This document shows positions 18,296 through 28,213 of a stretch of DNA of 64,000 bases, one piece after another. The stretch covers positions 2,108,001-2,172,000 of the forward strand of contig NZ_CP095071.1 in NCBI RefSeq assembly GCF_022919575.1, written 5' to 3'. Position numbers and translations under genes: made by a program. Every line of letters starts with the position of its first letter. Positions within the stretch are counted from its first letter, which is position 1. The notes under the pieces are model-generated. The model made no database searches. It was not told the origin of the DNA and saw only the letters and a program-made list of their open reading frames with translations. The DNA comes from Gracilibacillus salinarum. GTDB taxonomy: Bacteria > Bacillota > Bacilli > Bacillales > Amphibacillaceae.

Positions 18296-18826
18296 TTAAC
18301 CGAACGTCGCGTCATATTGAACAACGCCACTGAATTCTGCTAAACTATTTTCCAATAGCTCGAGCGCCATAAAGGCATCATCTGGCACATCAAATGGCGC
18401 TTGAATTCCCCATCTGCTGGCACGCTGAAAACCGAATCTTGGGTAATACGCCGGATGCCCCAAGACAATCACAGAAGCAAAGCCAAGCTCTTCTGCTTTT
18501 GTCAGGGCAACTTGAATAAGCTGACTCCCTATCCCATGATTTTGATAATCGGGAAGCACGGAAACTGGCGCCAATGCCAATGAATCTGTCACATGATCGC
18601 CATCAACGATTTTTATGTTGGATAACAGAATATGTCCGACAATATCCTGCTCATCATGTAAAGCAACCAATGACAATTCCGGGATGAAAGCTTCGGAAGC
18701 TCTAAGACGCTCGACCAGTAAGTGCTCTTGATGATCACTTAACTCCTCATTTTCAAAGGCTTTTTTAATGATCTTTTCAGTCAATTCGTGATCCTCTTCT
18801 GTTTCTTGCCTAATCAAAACTCTCAT
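18296..18826 (-). CDS. GNAT N-acetyltransferase, YhbS-like
   Basis: 176 residues. The acetyl-CoA site is recognisable as VLPDYQNHGIGSQLIQVAL, followed by GFASVIVLGHPAYYPRFGFQRA, the characteristic C-terminal motif of this GNAT subgroup. Substrate unknown. It stands alone on the minus strand downstream of the GH2 gene and is not obviously part of that operon. Confidence 0.86.
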   Translation of the reverse strand: MRVLIRQETEEDHELTEKIIKKAFENEELSDHQEHLLVERLRASEAFIPELSLVALHDEQDIVGHILLSNIKIVDGDHVTDSLALAPVSVLPDYQNHGIGSQLIQVALTKAEELGFASVIVLGHPAYYPRFGFQRASRWGIQAPFDVPDDAFMALELLENSLAEFSGVVQYDATFG

Positions 18827-18857
18827 TACGTGCCCCTTTTTTTACTTATAAATTAGC

Positions 18858-21629
18858 TCAGTACGTCAATTTAATCAAGGATTTCACCTTAAACAACCCT
18901 AACAATTCACCTACCGTGATCGATGCGTCTGGTTGAAAGTCTTCACTTTGCAGATAATCAATTATGTTGAAAAAAGCATGCTGTGTTTCAGGTGATTTCA
19001 TCTGTTTGCGATTGGTCAGATTTAAAGTGGATACAAAAATCTTCCCTCTTCCAAGACGAACTTCGAACATATAGGCTAGCTTCTTCGCTCGATTAAAGTT
19101 ATCAACCACTTCGATCAATGGTTGTACCTTTGGTATTGATTCCAGGTTCAACGCAACCGTGCGATCGACTAAATGATACCATTGCCAATCCGAAAAACCA
19201 TCATGCGGTAAACGATTAAGTAGTGGATGCGAATGAATCTGCATCCCCATTGTAGTACCCACCTGTTCAGGAAACCATAAGTAATTCCAGAACGTCGGAA
19301 GGTAACGGGTGATCACTTCATCATATTGGCCGCCCTCCTTCGCCATGAGCCACAGGTTTCCGCCATCCAGCACGTATTGCATGACATCTCGGGACAGCTG
19401 ATCTGTGATCGCTAAGTCGACCTCTGTTTCCGGCTGAAAACTCAGTTCATTTACGCCAAGCTCATTTTCAAACCTTGCTCCATACAGACTGGCACGAAGC
19501 TCGTCGATATTGGTCCAAATCCGTTCTACATGACGTGGAAGGTTTTGCTTTGGATACACCCAGAAATCCCACTGATTGCTGACTTGCTTTCCGTTGCAAT
19601 CTGTCCATGCCTTCAATGTTATTTTTTTCGCTTGATCCACGATTATCGCTTCTTTTATGGTGACGACTTCCCGAATTCCATCACCAGCAATATCATGTAA
19701 TTGCTCAACACCTTTTTCATACACCTTTTCTTCATCCACCAGTTGCCAATGGACATTAGCCGTCGGACAAGGTATGCCGAAATGGGATAGCTCCAGCTGG
19801 ATAGTGAGATGTTCTTGACTGAAATACGTTCGCTGCTTCGACCGCATTAATAATACGGTCGGCTCATTGAATTGCCGGAACGCCTCTGGCTCGATCAATC
19901 CCTTGTCATCCCAGAAAACATCAAGAATGCCCACTGTTGCATGTCCTTGCCCAGGAAAGTCGCGAATATCCAACAGCTGTATGCCGGATAAATTCGGTGT
20001 ACGCCTCGCTTTCTCGATGTTTTCCTTTAATGCCCGCACGAGGTGTACGCCAGTTGCTTCGATAAACGCTTCTGTTTGCTGATCAAGGCCTTTAGCAGCA
20101 AGTGTTTCATTAATCGTCTCGAGCCAATATGGTTGCAGGATGCCTTGATATTTCTCCGCTTCCTGCGGTCTGACATACATGGTAAACTGGCCGTGTTCAT
20201 GGGCGATCAACGGTTTCTCTTCCAATCGTGTCACTTCTGCATAATCAGTCGTTGTATCCGTTGTTGCAGCGTGATCAATATTATAAGGCGGATGCCAATT
20301 TAATGTTGGAACAAAAAAGTCACCTTCGCGAGTTTGCGCAGGAAGATTTCCGAAACCGGTATTATCTGTGTAGATTCTGCTGTTATCGCATTCCCTTGCC
20401 ATTTTGACCAGTTCATTCATTTGCGGGTGACCTTCTTCGCTGATCAACTCATTCCCCATGGAGAGCATGACAAAAGAAGGGTGATTTTTTAATGCATGCA
20501 GAATGCTTTTTAATTCCTTCTTCAAAAACTGATGGACACTTTCTGGCGCATTCTTTGTCGGGTCATTATACTGCCTGCTCCAATGTGGTAATTCAGTCTG
20601 AACCAGCATACCAGCTTCATCAGCTGCTTGCCAGAACACTTCAGGTGGTGTCCAGCCATGAAGCCTCACATGATTAAATCCATATGACTTCACGATCGCA
20701 AACTGTTTTCGGTAATGGTCGATATCCCAGACTGGATAGCCGGTCTGAGGGAAGATACAGCAATCTACATAGCCTGTCAGAAATACCGGTACGTCATTTA
20801 GCAGGATTTGATATTTGGCTATTGTGATTTCTCGAAAACCGAAAGACACCGCTCGTTTGTCATATAGGTGACCGTCACGAAATAAGCTTACTTCCACCGT
20901 ATACAGATAAGGATCTTCCGGTGACCATTTTCTTGCATCCTTCGCCATCTCTAACTGCAAACGCCCTTCTTGCGGTAGTTCTTGTAAGCTGACGCTCGTC
21001 ACCTCTTTTCCCTGATCATCCACTATTGCTGCTTCCATTGATAATGATTCACGGTTCTCATGACGAAGCGCGATATTTAGCTCTACCAGATGACGGTTGA
21101 TATCTGACGTAATGGCTATATCCTTTATTCCCTGACGCGGTCTGGCAATTAACTGGATACCACCAGTAATCCCTCCCCAATAGGTGGAAGTATGCTGGGA
21201 ATGAATATGACTTTCCTGCATGGGCAGGTGCATCCGGTTATCTAACTTCACCACAAGTCGCTGTTTTTCACCTGGCTTGAGCACATGACTGACAGAATAG
21301 CATTGAGCAGTTGACAAACGATCTTCTTTACCAAGATACTGACTATCTAACCAGCATTCCGTAATCCATCTGACACCATCCAGTTGTAAGATAACGTCTT
21401 TTCCAGCCACATCTTCGGGGATGGTTATTTCCTTTACATACCAAGCCACCCCTTCATATTCCCGTTTCTTTTTCCATGTTCCAATCGGCTGATGTGCAGT
21501 CGCTTCTCCATACCCTTGCTCTTCTATGGATCCAGGAACTTGAATCGTCTCTTCGGGAATCCCTTCTATCCAATTCTGCTCGTCATTCGGATCAAGTGAA
21601 AAATGCCACGTTCCATTTAAATTAAGCAT
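18858..21629 (-). CDS. Glycoside hydrolase family 2 protein (beta-galactosidase/glucuronidase type)
   Basis: 923-residue cytoplasmic glycosidase. Residues ~1-180 are the sugar-binding jelly roll (ending in STYWGGITGGIQL), ~180-270 the immunoglobulin-like domain, ~270-590 the TIM barrel. The proposed acid/base is E394 in LSMGNELISE and the nucleophile E478 in LIAHEHGQF. A further ~330-residue tail resembles a glutamine-amidotransferase-like fold seen in large GH2 enzymes (ELGVNELSF... YVLDGGNLWLMA). Overlaps the upstream DUF5107-TPR gene by 8 bp. Substrate unknown. Confidence 0.88.
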   Translation of the reverse strand: MLNLNGTWHFSLDPNDEQNWIEGIPEETIQVPGSIEEQGYGEATAHQPIGTWKKKREYEGVAWYVKEITIPEDVAGKDVILQLDGVRWITECWLDSQYLGKEDRLSTAQCYSVSHVLKPGEKQRLVVKLDNRMHLPMQESHIHSQHTSTYWGGITGGIQLIARPRQGIKDIAITSDINRHLVELNIALRHENRESLSMEAAIVDDQGKEVTSVSLQELPQEGRLQLEMAKDARKWSPEDPYLYTVEVSLFRDGHLYDKRAVSFGFREITIAKYQILLNDVPVFLTGYVDCCIFPQTGYPVWDIDHYRKQFAIVKSYGFNHVRLHGWTPPEVFWQAADEAGMLVQTELPHWSRQYNDPTKNAPESVHQFLKKELKSILHALKNHPSFVMLSMGNELISEEGHPQMNELVKMARECDNSRIYTDNTGFGNLPAQTREGDFFVPTLNWHPPYNIDHAATTDTTTDYAEVTRLEEKPLIAHEHGQFTMYVRPQEAEKYQGILQPYWLETINETLAAKGLDQQTEAFIEATGVHLVRALKENIEKARRTPNLSGIQLLDIRDFPGQGHATVGILDVFWDDKGLIEPEAFRQFNEPTVLLMRSKQRTYFSQEHLTIQLELSHFGIPCPTANVHWQLVDEEKVYEKGVEQLHDIAGDGIREVVTIKEAIIVDQAKKITLKAWTDCNGKQVSNQWDFWVYPKQNLPRHVERIWTNIDELRASLYGARFENELGVNELSFQPETEVDLAITDQLSRDVMQYVLDGGNLWLMAKEGGQYDEVITRYLPTFWNYLWFPEQVGTTMGMQIHSHPLLNRLPHDGFSDWQWYHLVDRTVALNLESIPKVQPLIEVVDNFNRAKKLAYMFEVRLGRGKIFVSTLNLTNRKQMKSPETQHAFFNIIDYLQSEDFQPDASITVGELLGLFKVKSLIKLTY

Positions 21630-24600
21630 GATAACTATCTCCCTTCTGCTGACATAGATTCAAGTGAATCAGCGCATCCTGGTGATTACTATTTTCTTTC
21701 AGGACGTTACAAAAATAATATTCTGCTTGCTGAATGTCACCCAATCCCAGCATTCCTAACCCGATCATAAACTGGCAATGCAGCTTATTTCGCAGGATTA
21801 AGTCCTCTTCAAACACGAGGAAATCTGGTAAAGAAACAGCAAAATAATCAATCTTTACTTGATCATAGAAATGTGATTCACCGTAATCGATCAGCTTATG
21901 AAACCGGCGTTTTGCCTCTTTTTCATTATTTAAAGCCAACCAGGCAAGTCCTTGGTAAAAGATCATCTCCGGTGGCTGGTCATTATAATACATTGCACTG
22001 GCTGGTTCCATTAAACCTGTCGATGCTATGCTGAATGCCTCCGCTGCTTTCTCCGATGCCTCTACATGCTGATAGGCACATCCTAAGTAATAATAGATAT
22101 TATTTTCCTGTGCACCTTCCAGCTTGCCTTCCCCTAAGTTTTCTGGAAAATGCAGGGCTTGTGTCAGGTAGTCCACCGCTTCCTGATACTGTTCGTTTTC
22201 TAAGCTTTGTTTCGCCAATTCCACATTTGCGATCACATATTGTCCAGTGACTTTTCCTTCGCCACCTTCCCACGGATGGAACTTTCTTATCTGCAGCGCT
22301 CGCAGTGCATCCTCATACTGACCCAATGTATTCAGTAACGTGACGTATTCCAGATACAAATCATCGCGCATTTCTACCAGATGACGATACGCCTTTAACT
22401 GATTCAGACGTTCTGCCGGTGCTTTATTGATCTTTTTATAAAGCTGATCCAATTCATAGAAGACGCGGGCATCCTGCTTATTCAGCTCAAACGCTTTTTC
22501 TAATGACTGTTGAGCCTGTTCCGGCTTACTTTCTTTATTAACATAAGCTAAGGCAAGGTTGCGGTGAACCGTGGCAAAGGAGGCATCCAGTTTCGCAGAT
22601 TTTTCCCAATGCCAGATAGCATCGTGATATCTTTTTTTATCATAGAGTAAGTTCCCGATATAGTAATGGGCATTACTGTCAGCATGATCCTGTTCAATAG
22701 CGAAAGCCAGCACCTGATAGTCGAAAAGACTGTTAGGGAAACAATAATCAGATGGAGCCTGCTTGGCAAATTGATGTTGCTGCTCCGACTTGTCACTTTT
22801 TCCGAGTAACTGATATAAATAACACAAGGCATAATGTACCATTGGATGCCGTTGTTCACTGATCGTTTCCAACAATTCAACTGCTTCCGTGTAGAGCCCG
22901 GCATGCTGATAATCATCCGCCAGTGCCAGATAATTCGTCACATCCGCTCTCATAACCTGATTAAAAATTGTCTGCGTATCGTCAGCCAGTTGTTGCTCAC
23001 CTGTCTGACGATAGAGCTGTGCTAACTCATGAAATACAGCCAGTGCCATTTTATCGCGTTCCAGTGTTTCTTTTGCACATGAAATGGCTTGATCTCGGGA
23101 ACCCATCCTTCTTAATAAAGCGATTTTCAGCAGTCGCGCCTGGTAATGGTGATCATTACGAATCAAAGAACGGTTCACCAGCTCCAATGCTTCCTGATAG
23201 CTTCCCTTGATCGTCGCAATTTGGGCAAGGGCGAAATAGCCGCTATCCTGCCAATCCGCACTCCAAACCGCCTTATAGAATGCTGCAAATGCTTGATCGT
23301 ATTGCTGTTGATACTGTAAGGCTAAACCGAGCTGAAAATAGGCTTCTCCGTCATAGGGATTGGGATTTCTTACGGTTATCGCATGGATGGCTTTTTTGAA
23401 ATGTCCCTCTGCATCAGCAAATTGACCTTTCCGCAATAACCATTTGCCATAAGCAATATTAAGCCTGCTATCCCGTGGCTCTCGTTTCAGCCCCTCAAGA
23501 TAATAGTCTGCCGGATTAAATGTAGCATGACGATACTGCTCCAAATGCAATCCTGCTAAATATAAATCTTCAGTAGTCTGTAATGCTTTCGGCTCCTTCA
23601 TCGGCTCTGCAGGTGCTGGTATTTCCTCTATTTCTTCTTTCTTTGGCTGATAAGCAACGAGCACGCTTTCCTGTGTCTTGACGATCAGTCGCAGGTCATG
23701 CTCCCGCTCTGCCTCATCCAGTGCAACTTTAGCAGAAAAGGTATTCGTCGGTGACAAGCTGGAAATCTCGGAAAGATACGTTTTCTTACGTCCTGTCAAT
23801 TCTATTTGAACCTTGTCGAAAGGAGACGTCGTATAGACCTTTATTTCTGCTTGATTGTCTCCCTCTATTTCCAGATTAACAGCCGCGTCTTTCGAGGCAT
23901 TTTTCACTTCACCGATGTTCTTATAAGGCATGAAGTATTGCGTAAATGCCTTTTCCTCATAAGGTTTTAACCAGGTGAAATCTGGCTGATTATCGGTATA
24001 AACTCCTGTCATTAATTCAATATATGGTCCGTCTTCATCCGTTAACTGGCGATCCCACGCCTGACCGAATTCACCGTTCCCCCACGTCCACTGCTTCTTT
24101 CCTGGTGAAATATGATGATTGGCGACATGCAGCAACCCAGCCTGCACACCATGATCATAACCGCCTACGAAGTTATAGTCTGATTTATAGGCCATGTAAG
24201 AGGTCGGAACAGGAATATTCTTATACCGCGAGATATCAACGCCCTCTGAATAATCTTTCTTATAATAGGTTCCAGTGGCGATCGGAAAACGGGATACATC
24301 GCGCTTTCCGTGATCAAAAACAGCATGGACATCCGGTGGAAAAATAGATTGTGTCTTGTCATTCACCGCGACAGCAGGGTTTGCCCACCATAGGAACGTC
24401 TGATCCTGACTGGTACGATTGTAGAGCTGTGCATCTATTTCCACATACGCTTTGTCCGGATACAGTCGGAATCCTGCGGTCATCTTCGTGCCATACATCC
24501 GGTCGATTTCACTGATCCATAATACGGCACTGCCCCCCTCTTCCTTCTCCATCCGGTATTCCACAGGACCAAACGTATTGGGACGATGGTGCTGGGGCCA

Positions 24601-24969
24601 ATTAAATTCTATTCCACCCGAAATCCACGGACCTGCTAATCCGACCAGGGCTGGCTTGATCACCCGGTTGTAGTACACGAAATCATAATCATTTGTTTTA
24701 TCTAATGCCCGGTAAATTCTTCCGCCAATCTCCGGCATCAATTCTACGCGAATATACTGATTTTCCAGAATCACAAGTTGATAGCTTTTCATCACTTTCT
24801 CGTCATCGATTTTATCAATCACCGGATAAGGATAGACGCGGCCAGAACTTCCCTGATAGACTCTTTTTTCCAGAAACATTGGATTCTTATCTGGTTTCCC
24901 TGTCTCATATGTTGGAATTTCCCGTGTTTCTTCCCATACTTTCACGTTAGCGATTTGAACCTCACTCAT
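21622..24969 (-). CDS. DUF5107-TPR protein, partner of the GH2 enzyme
   Basis: 1115 residues. N-terminal ~380 residues are DUF5107, a galactose-mutarotase-like fold (IRVELMPEIGGRIYRALDK, GGIEFNWPQHHRPNTFGPVEY). The rest is a long run of TPR-type helical repeats (~470-1110). ATG 24969 has AAAGGAG 8 nt upstream; GTG 24978 is the open-frame limit. It is the promoter-proximal gene and overlaps the GH2 gene. The mutarotase fold and the pairing suggest carbohydrate processing; whether the domain is catalytic is unknown. A cre-like and an AraC-type site lie upstream. Confidence 0.85.
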   Translation of the reverse strand: MSEVQIANVKVWEETREIPTYETGKPDKNPMFLEKRVYQGSSGRVYPYPVIDKIDDEKVMKSYQLVILENQYIRVELMPEIGGRIYRALDKTNDYDFVYYNRVIKPALVGLAGPWISGGIEFNWPQHHRPNTFGPVEYRMEKEEGGSAVLWISEIDRMYGTKMTAGFRLYPDKAYVEIDAQLYNRTSQDQTFLWWANPAVAVNDKTQSIFPPDVHAVFDHGKRDVSRFPIATGTYYKKDYSEGVDISRYKNIPVPTSYMAYKSDYNFVGGYDHGVQAGLLHVANHHISPGKKQWTWGNGEFGQAWDRQLTDEDGPYIELMTGVYTDNQPDFTWLKPYEEKAFTQYFMPYKNIGEVKNASKDAAVNLEIEGDNQAEIKVYTTSPFDKVQIELTGRKKTYLSEISSLSPTNTFSAKVALDEAEREHDLRLIVKTQESVLVAYQPKKEEIEEIPAPAEPMKEPKALQTTEDLYLAGLHLEQYRHATFNPADYYLEGLKREPRDSRLNIAYGKWLLRKGQFADAEGHFKKAIHAITVRNPNPYDGEAYFQLGLALQYQQQYDQAFAAFYKAVWSADWQDSGYFALAQIATIKGSYQEALELVNRSLIRNDHHYQARLLKIALLRRMGSRDQAISCAKETLERDKMALAVFHELAQLYRQTGEQQLADDTQTIFNQVMRADVTNYLALADDYQHAGLYTEAVELLETISEQRHPMVHYALCYLYQLLGKSDKSEQQHQFAKQAPSDYCFPNSLFDYQVLAFAIEQDHADSNAHYYIGNLLYDKKRYHDAIWHWEKSAKLDASFATVHRNLALAYVNKESKPEQAQQSLEKAFELNKQDARVFYELDQLYKKINKAPAERLNQLKAYRHLVEMRDDLYLEYVTLLNTLGQYEDALRALQIRKFHPWEGGEGKVTGQYVIANVELAKQSLENEQYQEAVDYLTQALHFPENLGEGKLEGAQENNIYYYLGCAYQHVEASEKAAEAFSIASTGLMEPASAMYYNDQPPEMIFYQGLAWLALNNEKEAKRRFHKLIDYGESHFYDQVKIDYFAVSLPDFLVFEEDLILRNKLHCQFMIGLGMLGLGDIQQAEYYFCNVLKENSNHQDALIHLNLCQQKGDSYHA

Positions 24970-25012
24970 TCGTTTCACTCCTTTTATGGCTATAGTTATA
25001 CAATAGCTTCTT

Positions 25013-25024
25013 TAAAGCGCTTTA
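25013..25024. promoter_or_regulatory. Cre-like palindrome upstream of the DUF5107-TPR/GH2 operon
   Basis: TAAAGCGCTTTA, a perfect palindrome centred on GCGC and close to the catabolite-responsive element core. About 45 bp upstream of the start codon, so CcpA or another LacI-type repressor could bind. A second GCGC-centred site (CTTAAGCGCTAAG) lies near 25061-25073. Confidence 0.6.
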
Positions 25025-25030
25025 CCAATT

Positions 25031-25062
25031 AACGAAATTCGGTTTTTGATGGATTATGTTCT
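25031..25062 (-). promoter_or_regulatory. Putative AraC-type activator site shared with the GH35 gene
   Basis: ATTCGGTTTTTGATGGATTA then TGTTCT at 25037-25062 matches 37472-37497 upstream of the GH35 gene with one mismatch in 26. There it forms a direct repeat of GATTATATTC 21 bp apart; here the second half-site is GATTATGTTC (25052) and the first is degenerate (25031). Confidence 0.55.
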
Positions 25063-25106
25063 TAAGCGCTAAGTAGGTTATAATGGAATGGAGGTTATTG
25101 GAAATG

Positions 25107-25257
25107 CAGAGAGACTTTGATCAGTGGAGGTTTTTGACCCCCACTGATCATTAACGTAACTTATCAGGGTAATAGTGTCTGTTTACTCCCACTTACCTTC
25201 TTTGTGATACTCGAAGCTTGAAGTGGGAGTCTTACAGACGGTTAGCACCGTGATAAA
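25107..25257 (+). repeat. Three-hairpin element family, copy 5 (full length)
   Basis: From GAGAGACTTTGATCAGTGG to ACGGTTAGCACCGTGATAAA. Its first hairpin is GATCAGTGG with CCACTGATC; the last is CTTACAGACGGTTAGCACCG. The RBS of the PhzF gene starts immediately after its end. Confidence 0.85.
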
Positions 25258-25274
25258 GCGGGAGGGATAGGAGA

Positions 25275-26171
25275 ATGAGGAAGGTTACCGTCTATCATTA
25301 TGATGCATTTAGTAAAAAAGCGGGTAAAGGAAATCCGGCGGGAATCGTTTTGAATGGCGAGCAGTTAACAGATGAAGAAATGCAGAAGACAGCATTGAAA
25401 GTTGGTTTTAACGAAACTGCATTTCCGCTGCCATCAGATATAGCAGACTTACGCATCCGTTTTTTTACACCTGGCCACGAAATGAACCTGTGCGGCCACG
25501 CCACAATAGCGACGGTCTATGCCTTACATTCAAAAGGACTGCTAAGTGATAAAACGGAAGTTACTATTGAGACAAACGCAGGTATTTTACCAGTAAACAT
25601 AGAGACTGTGAAAAATGAGCTATTTCTGACAATGAAACAAGCATCTCCAGCATTTGCAGCATTTAATGGATCTGCAAAAAAATTAGCGAACGCGATCGGA
25701 TTAGAAGAAACAGAAATTCGTACGGATATTCCTGTCGTTTATGGCAGTACTGGTACATGGACACTATTAATTCCCATAAAAGAACTCGCTTCATTTCAAA
25801 AGATGAACCCTAACACCAAATGTTTTCCCGCTATCTTACGAGAGAATAAAAGAGCATCTATCCATCCATTTTGCATGGAAACGATTGATCCGGAAGCGGA
25901 TATGCATGCGCGACACTTCTCTTCTCCCTACTCAGGAACGGTGGAGGATGCCGTGACTGGCACTGCATCTGGAGTGATGGGTGCGTATTACGCTACTTAT
26001 ATGAACCCGGACTTTTCCGATTCACTGCAGCTTCTGGTAGAACAGGGGCATGAAATAAAAAAAGATGGACGTGTACTAGTCGATGTCTCACGAAATAAGG
26101 AGACCTATGAGATTCGGATTAGTGGAAATGCGGTGTTTGTTAAGGAATTTGATGTGGTACTGGATGAATAG
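25275..26171 (+). CDS. PhzF-family isomerase-like protein
   Basis: 298 residues with the full PhzF/diaminopimelate-epimerase-like signature: [18 protein letters not shown], the catalytic Glu in FNETAF (E47), [17 protein letters not shown], and [17 protein letters not shown]. Members isomerise small substrates; most are of unknown role. GGGAGG is 9 nt upstream of the ATG. It may be co-transcribed with the nucleotidyltransferase gene 17 bp downstream. The 5' region is an element copy. Confidence 0.9.
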   Translation: MRKVTVYHYDAFSKKAGKGNPAGIVLNGEQLTDEEMQKTALKVGFNETAFPLPSDIADLRIRFFTPGHEMNLCGHATIATVYALHSKGLLSDKTEVTIETNAGILPVNIETVKNELFLTMKQASPAFAAFNGSAKKLANAIGLEETEIRTDIPVVYGSTGTWTLLIPIKELASFQKMNPNTKCFPAILRENKRASIHPFCMETIDPEADMHARHFSSPYSGTVEDAVTGTASGVMGAYYATYMNPDFSDSLQLLVEQGHEIKKDGRVLVDVSRNKETYEIRISGNAVFVKEFDVVLDE

Positions 26172-26188
26172 CAAGGGAGGAGAGCCGT

Positions 26189-27151
26189 TTGCGAAGTAGA
26201 AATGAGTACTTGATTCATGTAGCGCACCAGTTTATTAACAATTGTGAACCAGAGGTTGTTTATGCCTCTGTTGGAGGATCTGTTGGCAGAGGAGAAGCAG
26301 ATCGTTATAGTGATGTCGATGTAACGGTATTTACAAAAACTGCTGTCACTTCTAAAAATATCGACCTATACTATGAGAAAGAAATAATACAAGCAGAGGT
26401 ACTGCCAGCGACGCAATTGCCAACTAAACAAGCCATTCGTGAAGAGCCATGGAATTATCGTTTTATTACGGAGACTATGATCATAAAAGACACAGATGGG
26501 ATCTACCAAGCGTTACGGGAATGGGCAATTTGCTATTTAAATTCCGTTCAAGCAAAGCAAAAGATGATCCAATTTGTTTCTGCGGTGGTAAAAGAACGGT
26601 GCACATACGCAGTGGAGTGTATCCATAACCATATGACCATTTCAGCTAATATAACAGCGATGGGGGCGATGGCGGATGCTGGATTTTTATATTTGTTTAT
26701 AAGAAAACAATCATGTTCTACAGAGGCTATGTTCTCTGAAGTGATTCATAACCACAAGGAAACTTTTATGAAAGCTTCTCCTTTTTCTCTATCACAAGAC
26801 CATAACATCTCTGCTTGTCTTCGTCACTTCCGACAATTCTTAAGAAAACAGGGATATAACAGCAATCAGTTAACTGACATACATGATGTCCTGTGTGATA
26901 AAAAAATAGAAAGATTGAATCATGCTAATCATATTTTGCAACTGCAATGGCAAATGTACGGTGAAGCAGTCGGACTATATTTAGAGACAGCCAATGGATT
27001 ACCTTACGAAGATTTTCAGAAAGAGCTGCCGTTATCGCTACAGAAAGAATTAACGATGCTAGGTTTTTCTCCATTCTCCATGACTCAAGTCGAACAGCTC
27101 TGTAGTGTAAGTCAGGAATTGATCAAGAAAGCAACTAGAACTTATCAGTAA
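26189..27151 (+). CDS. Aminoglycoside-nucleotidyltransferase-like protein
   Basis: 320 residues. The N-terminal nucleotidyltransferase motif is intact, GGSVGRGEADRYSDVDVTVF (GSX10DXD), followed by a mostly helical C-terminal region. It resembles the antibiotic-modifying type (ANT-like) but the substrate is unknown. Start is TTG 26189 with GGGAGG upstream; no ATG fits. It overlaps the convergent GNAT gene by 7 bp. Confidence 0.72.
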   Translation: MRSRNEYLIHVAHQFINNCEPEVVYASVGGSVGRGEADRYSDVDVTVFTKTAVTSKNIDLYYEKEIIQAEVLPATQLPTKQAIREEPWNYRFITETMIIKDTDGIYQALREWAICYLNSVQAKQKMIQFVSAVVKERCTYAVECIHNHMTISANITAMGAMADAGFLYLFIRKQSCSTEAMFSEVIHNHKETFMKASPFSLSQDHNISACLRHFRQFLRKQGYNSNQLTDIHDVLCDKKIERLNHANHILQLQWQMYGEAVGLYLETANGLPYEDFQKELPLSLQKELTMLGFSPFSMTQVEQLCSVSQELIKKATRTYQ

Positions 27152-27618
27152 GTCTTCTTTCGATAATAAATCAACGTTGTCTGCTCATTTAGCTTCCGGA
27201 TTATACCTGTTTTTTGATAGCCCATTTTCTCGTACAGATGACCATTTCGTTTTTCTTCTAAAATAGTGGCTAACTCCCACGTCCGCGCCTTCGTAAATAA
27301 TTGTTCAACGAGGGTTATACTTTTTTGAGCTATTCCTCTTCCTTGAAAAGCGGGCAAGATGAACATTGGACTGATCCAATATTGTAAGTTATCTTTACTA
27401 GTAACACAAATGGCTCCAACCAACTCGTTATCCGCTACTATTTTGAAAAAGCCACCAGATGGATCACTGATTCTTTTGATTACTCTATCAATAGATTCTG
27501 CTGCTGGGTTCGTGTGATAATCTTTATACTTTTCTAAAAGAGGCAAAAAGGCTTCTCTCTGAATGGGAAATATTGAGTTTGCATCATCTACTACTGCTTT
27601 TTCCAGCTTTATTTCCAT
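27145..27618 (-). CDS. GNAT N-acetyltransferase
   Basis: 157 residues. The acetyl-CoA loop is seen as ILPAFQGRGIAQKSITLVEQLF, followed by the C-terminal LYEKMGYQKTG. Substrate unknown. ATG 27618 has AAAGG 8 nt upstream; the open frame begins at GTG 27627. It follows the lipoprotein gene with the RBS inside that gene's 3' end, so the two are probably co-transcribed. Confidence 0.84.
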   Translation of the reverse strand: MEIKLEKAVVDDANSIFPIQREAFLPLLEKYKDYHTNPAAESIDRVIKRISDPSGGFFKIVADNELVGAICVTSKDNLQYWISPMFILPAFQGRGIAQKSITLVEQLFTKARTWELATILEEKRNGHLYEKMGYQKTGIIRKLNEQTTLIYYRKKTY

Positions 27619-27623
27619 ATCAT

Positions 27624-28019
27624 TCACCTTTCCACTAATCCGCTTAATGAACCGCTTATCCCAAATGGTACTTTTTTAAAGAGGGAAGTTTTCACATCTC
27701 CCTTTAATCTGACAACCAGTTTATTCAGATCAAGATTACTATCATCAGTCGATGGGAGAGAGAATTCTTTCTGTTCTGCATCTTTTATCGTAAAATCATT
27801 TTCTGGATAAAGGACTTCCTCATCGTTTTCATTTTCAACAGCATAGCTTAGTTCATATGATAAATCTACTAAATCAAAACCAGTTTGGTTGGTAACAATA
27901 AGCTTTGGTTCTCCACCTTCTTCTACCCGAAAAATAATATCATCGTCATTAAAATGGGAAGAACAACCAGCTAAAACTATCAACAGAACAATGCATATTG
28001 AGGCGTGATACCTTTTCAT
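27624..28019 (-). CDS. Small lipoprotein, unknown
   Basis: 131 residues with a clear lipoprotein signal: IVLLIVLAGCSSH, lipidated Cys at about 19. The mature part is short, acidic and beta-rich (VTNQTGFDLVDLSYELSYAVENE), probably one extracytoplasmic domain facing outside the membrane. Not recognised further. The downstream GNAT gene begins at once. Confidence 0.72.
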   Translation of the reverse strand: MKRYHASICIVLLIVLAGCSSHFNDDDIIFRVEEGGEPKLIVTNQTGFDLVDLSYELSYAVENENDEEVLYPENDFTIKDAEQKEFSLPSTDDSNLDLNKLVVRLKGDVKTSLFKKVPFGISGSLSGLVER

Positions 28020-28047
28020 AATTACCTCTCCAATCTGCTAGATTTTC

Positions 28048-28213
28048 CTTATAGTGCCTGTTCAAAAATCGACAAATGAGAAGCAAGAAGGTCAAGGCGG
28101 TGCAGCGAGGAGCATCGGAACGTATGGTATGAATACGTGAGAAGCGGACTCGCAAACCAACGAAGAGATTCGCTGCTTATCTTTTGGTGACTTTTTGAAC
28201 AACCTCTTATAGT
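28048..28213. mobile_element. MITE-like element D with 8-bp target duplication
   Basis: A 150-bp element (28056-28205) flanked by CTTATAGT at 28048-28055 and 28206-28213. Imperfect terminal inverted repeats: CCTGTTCAAAAATC at the left and GACTTTTTGAACAACC at the right. The interior has no open frame of note. The right duplication contains the stop codon of the NUDIX gene. Non-autonomous; no transposase here. Confidence 0.85.
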
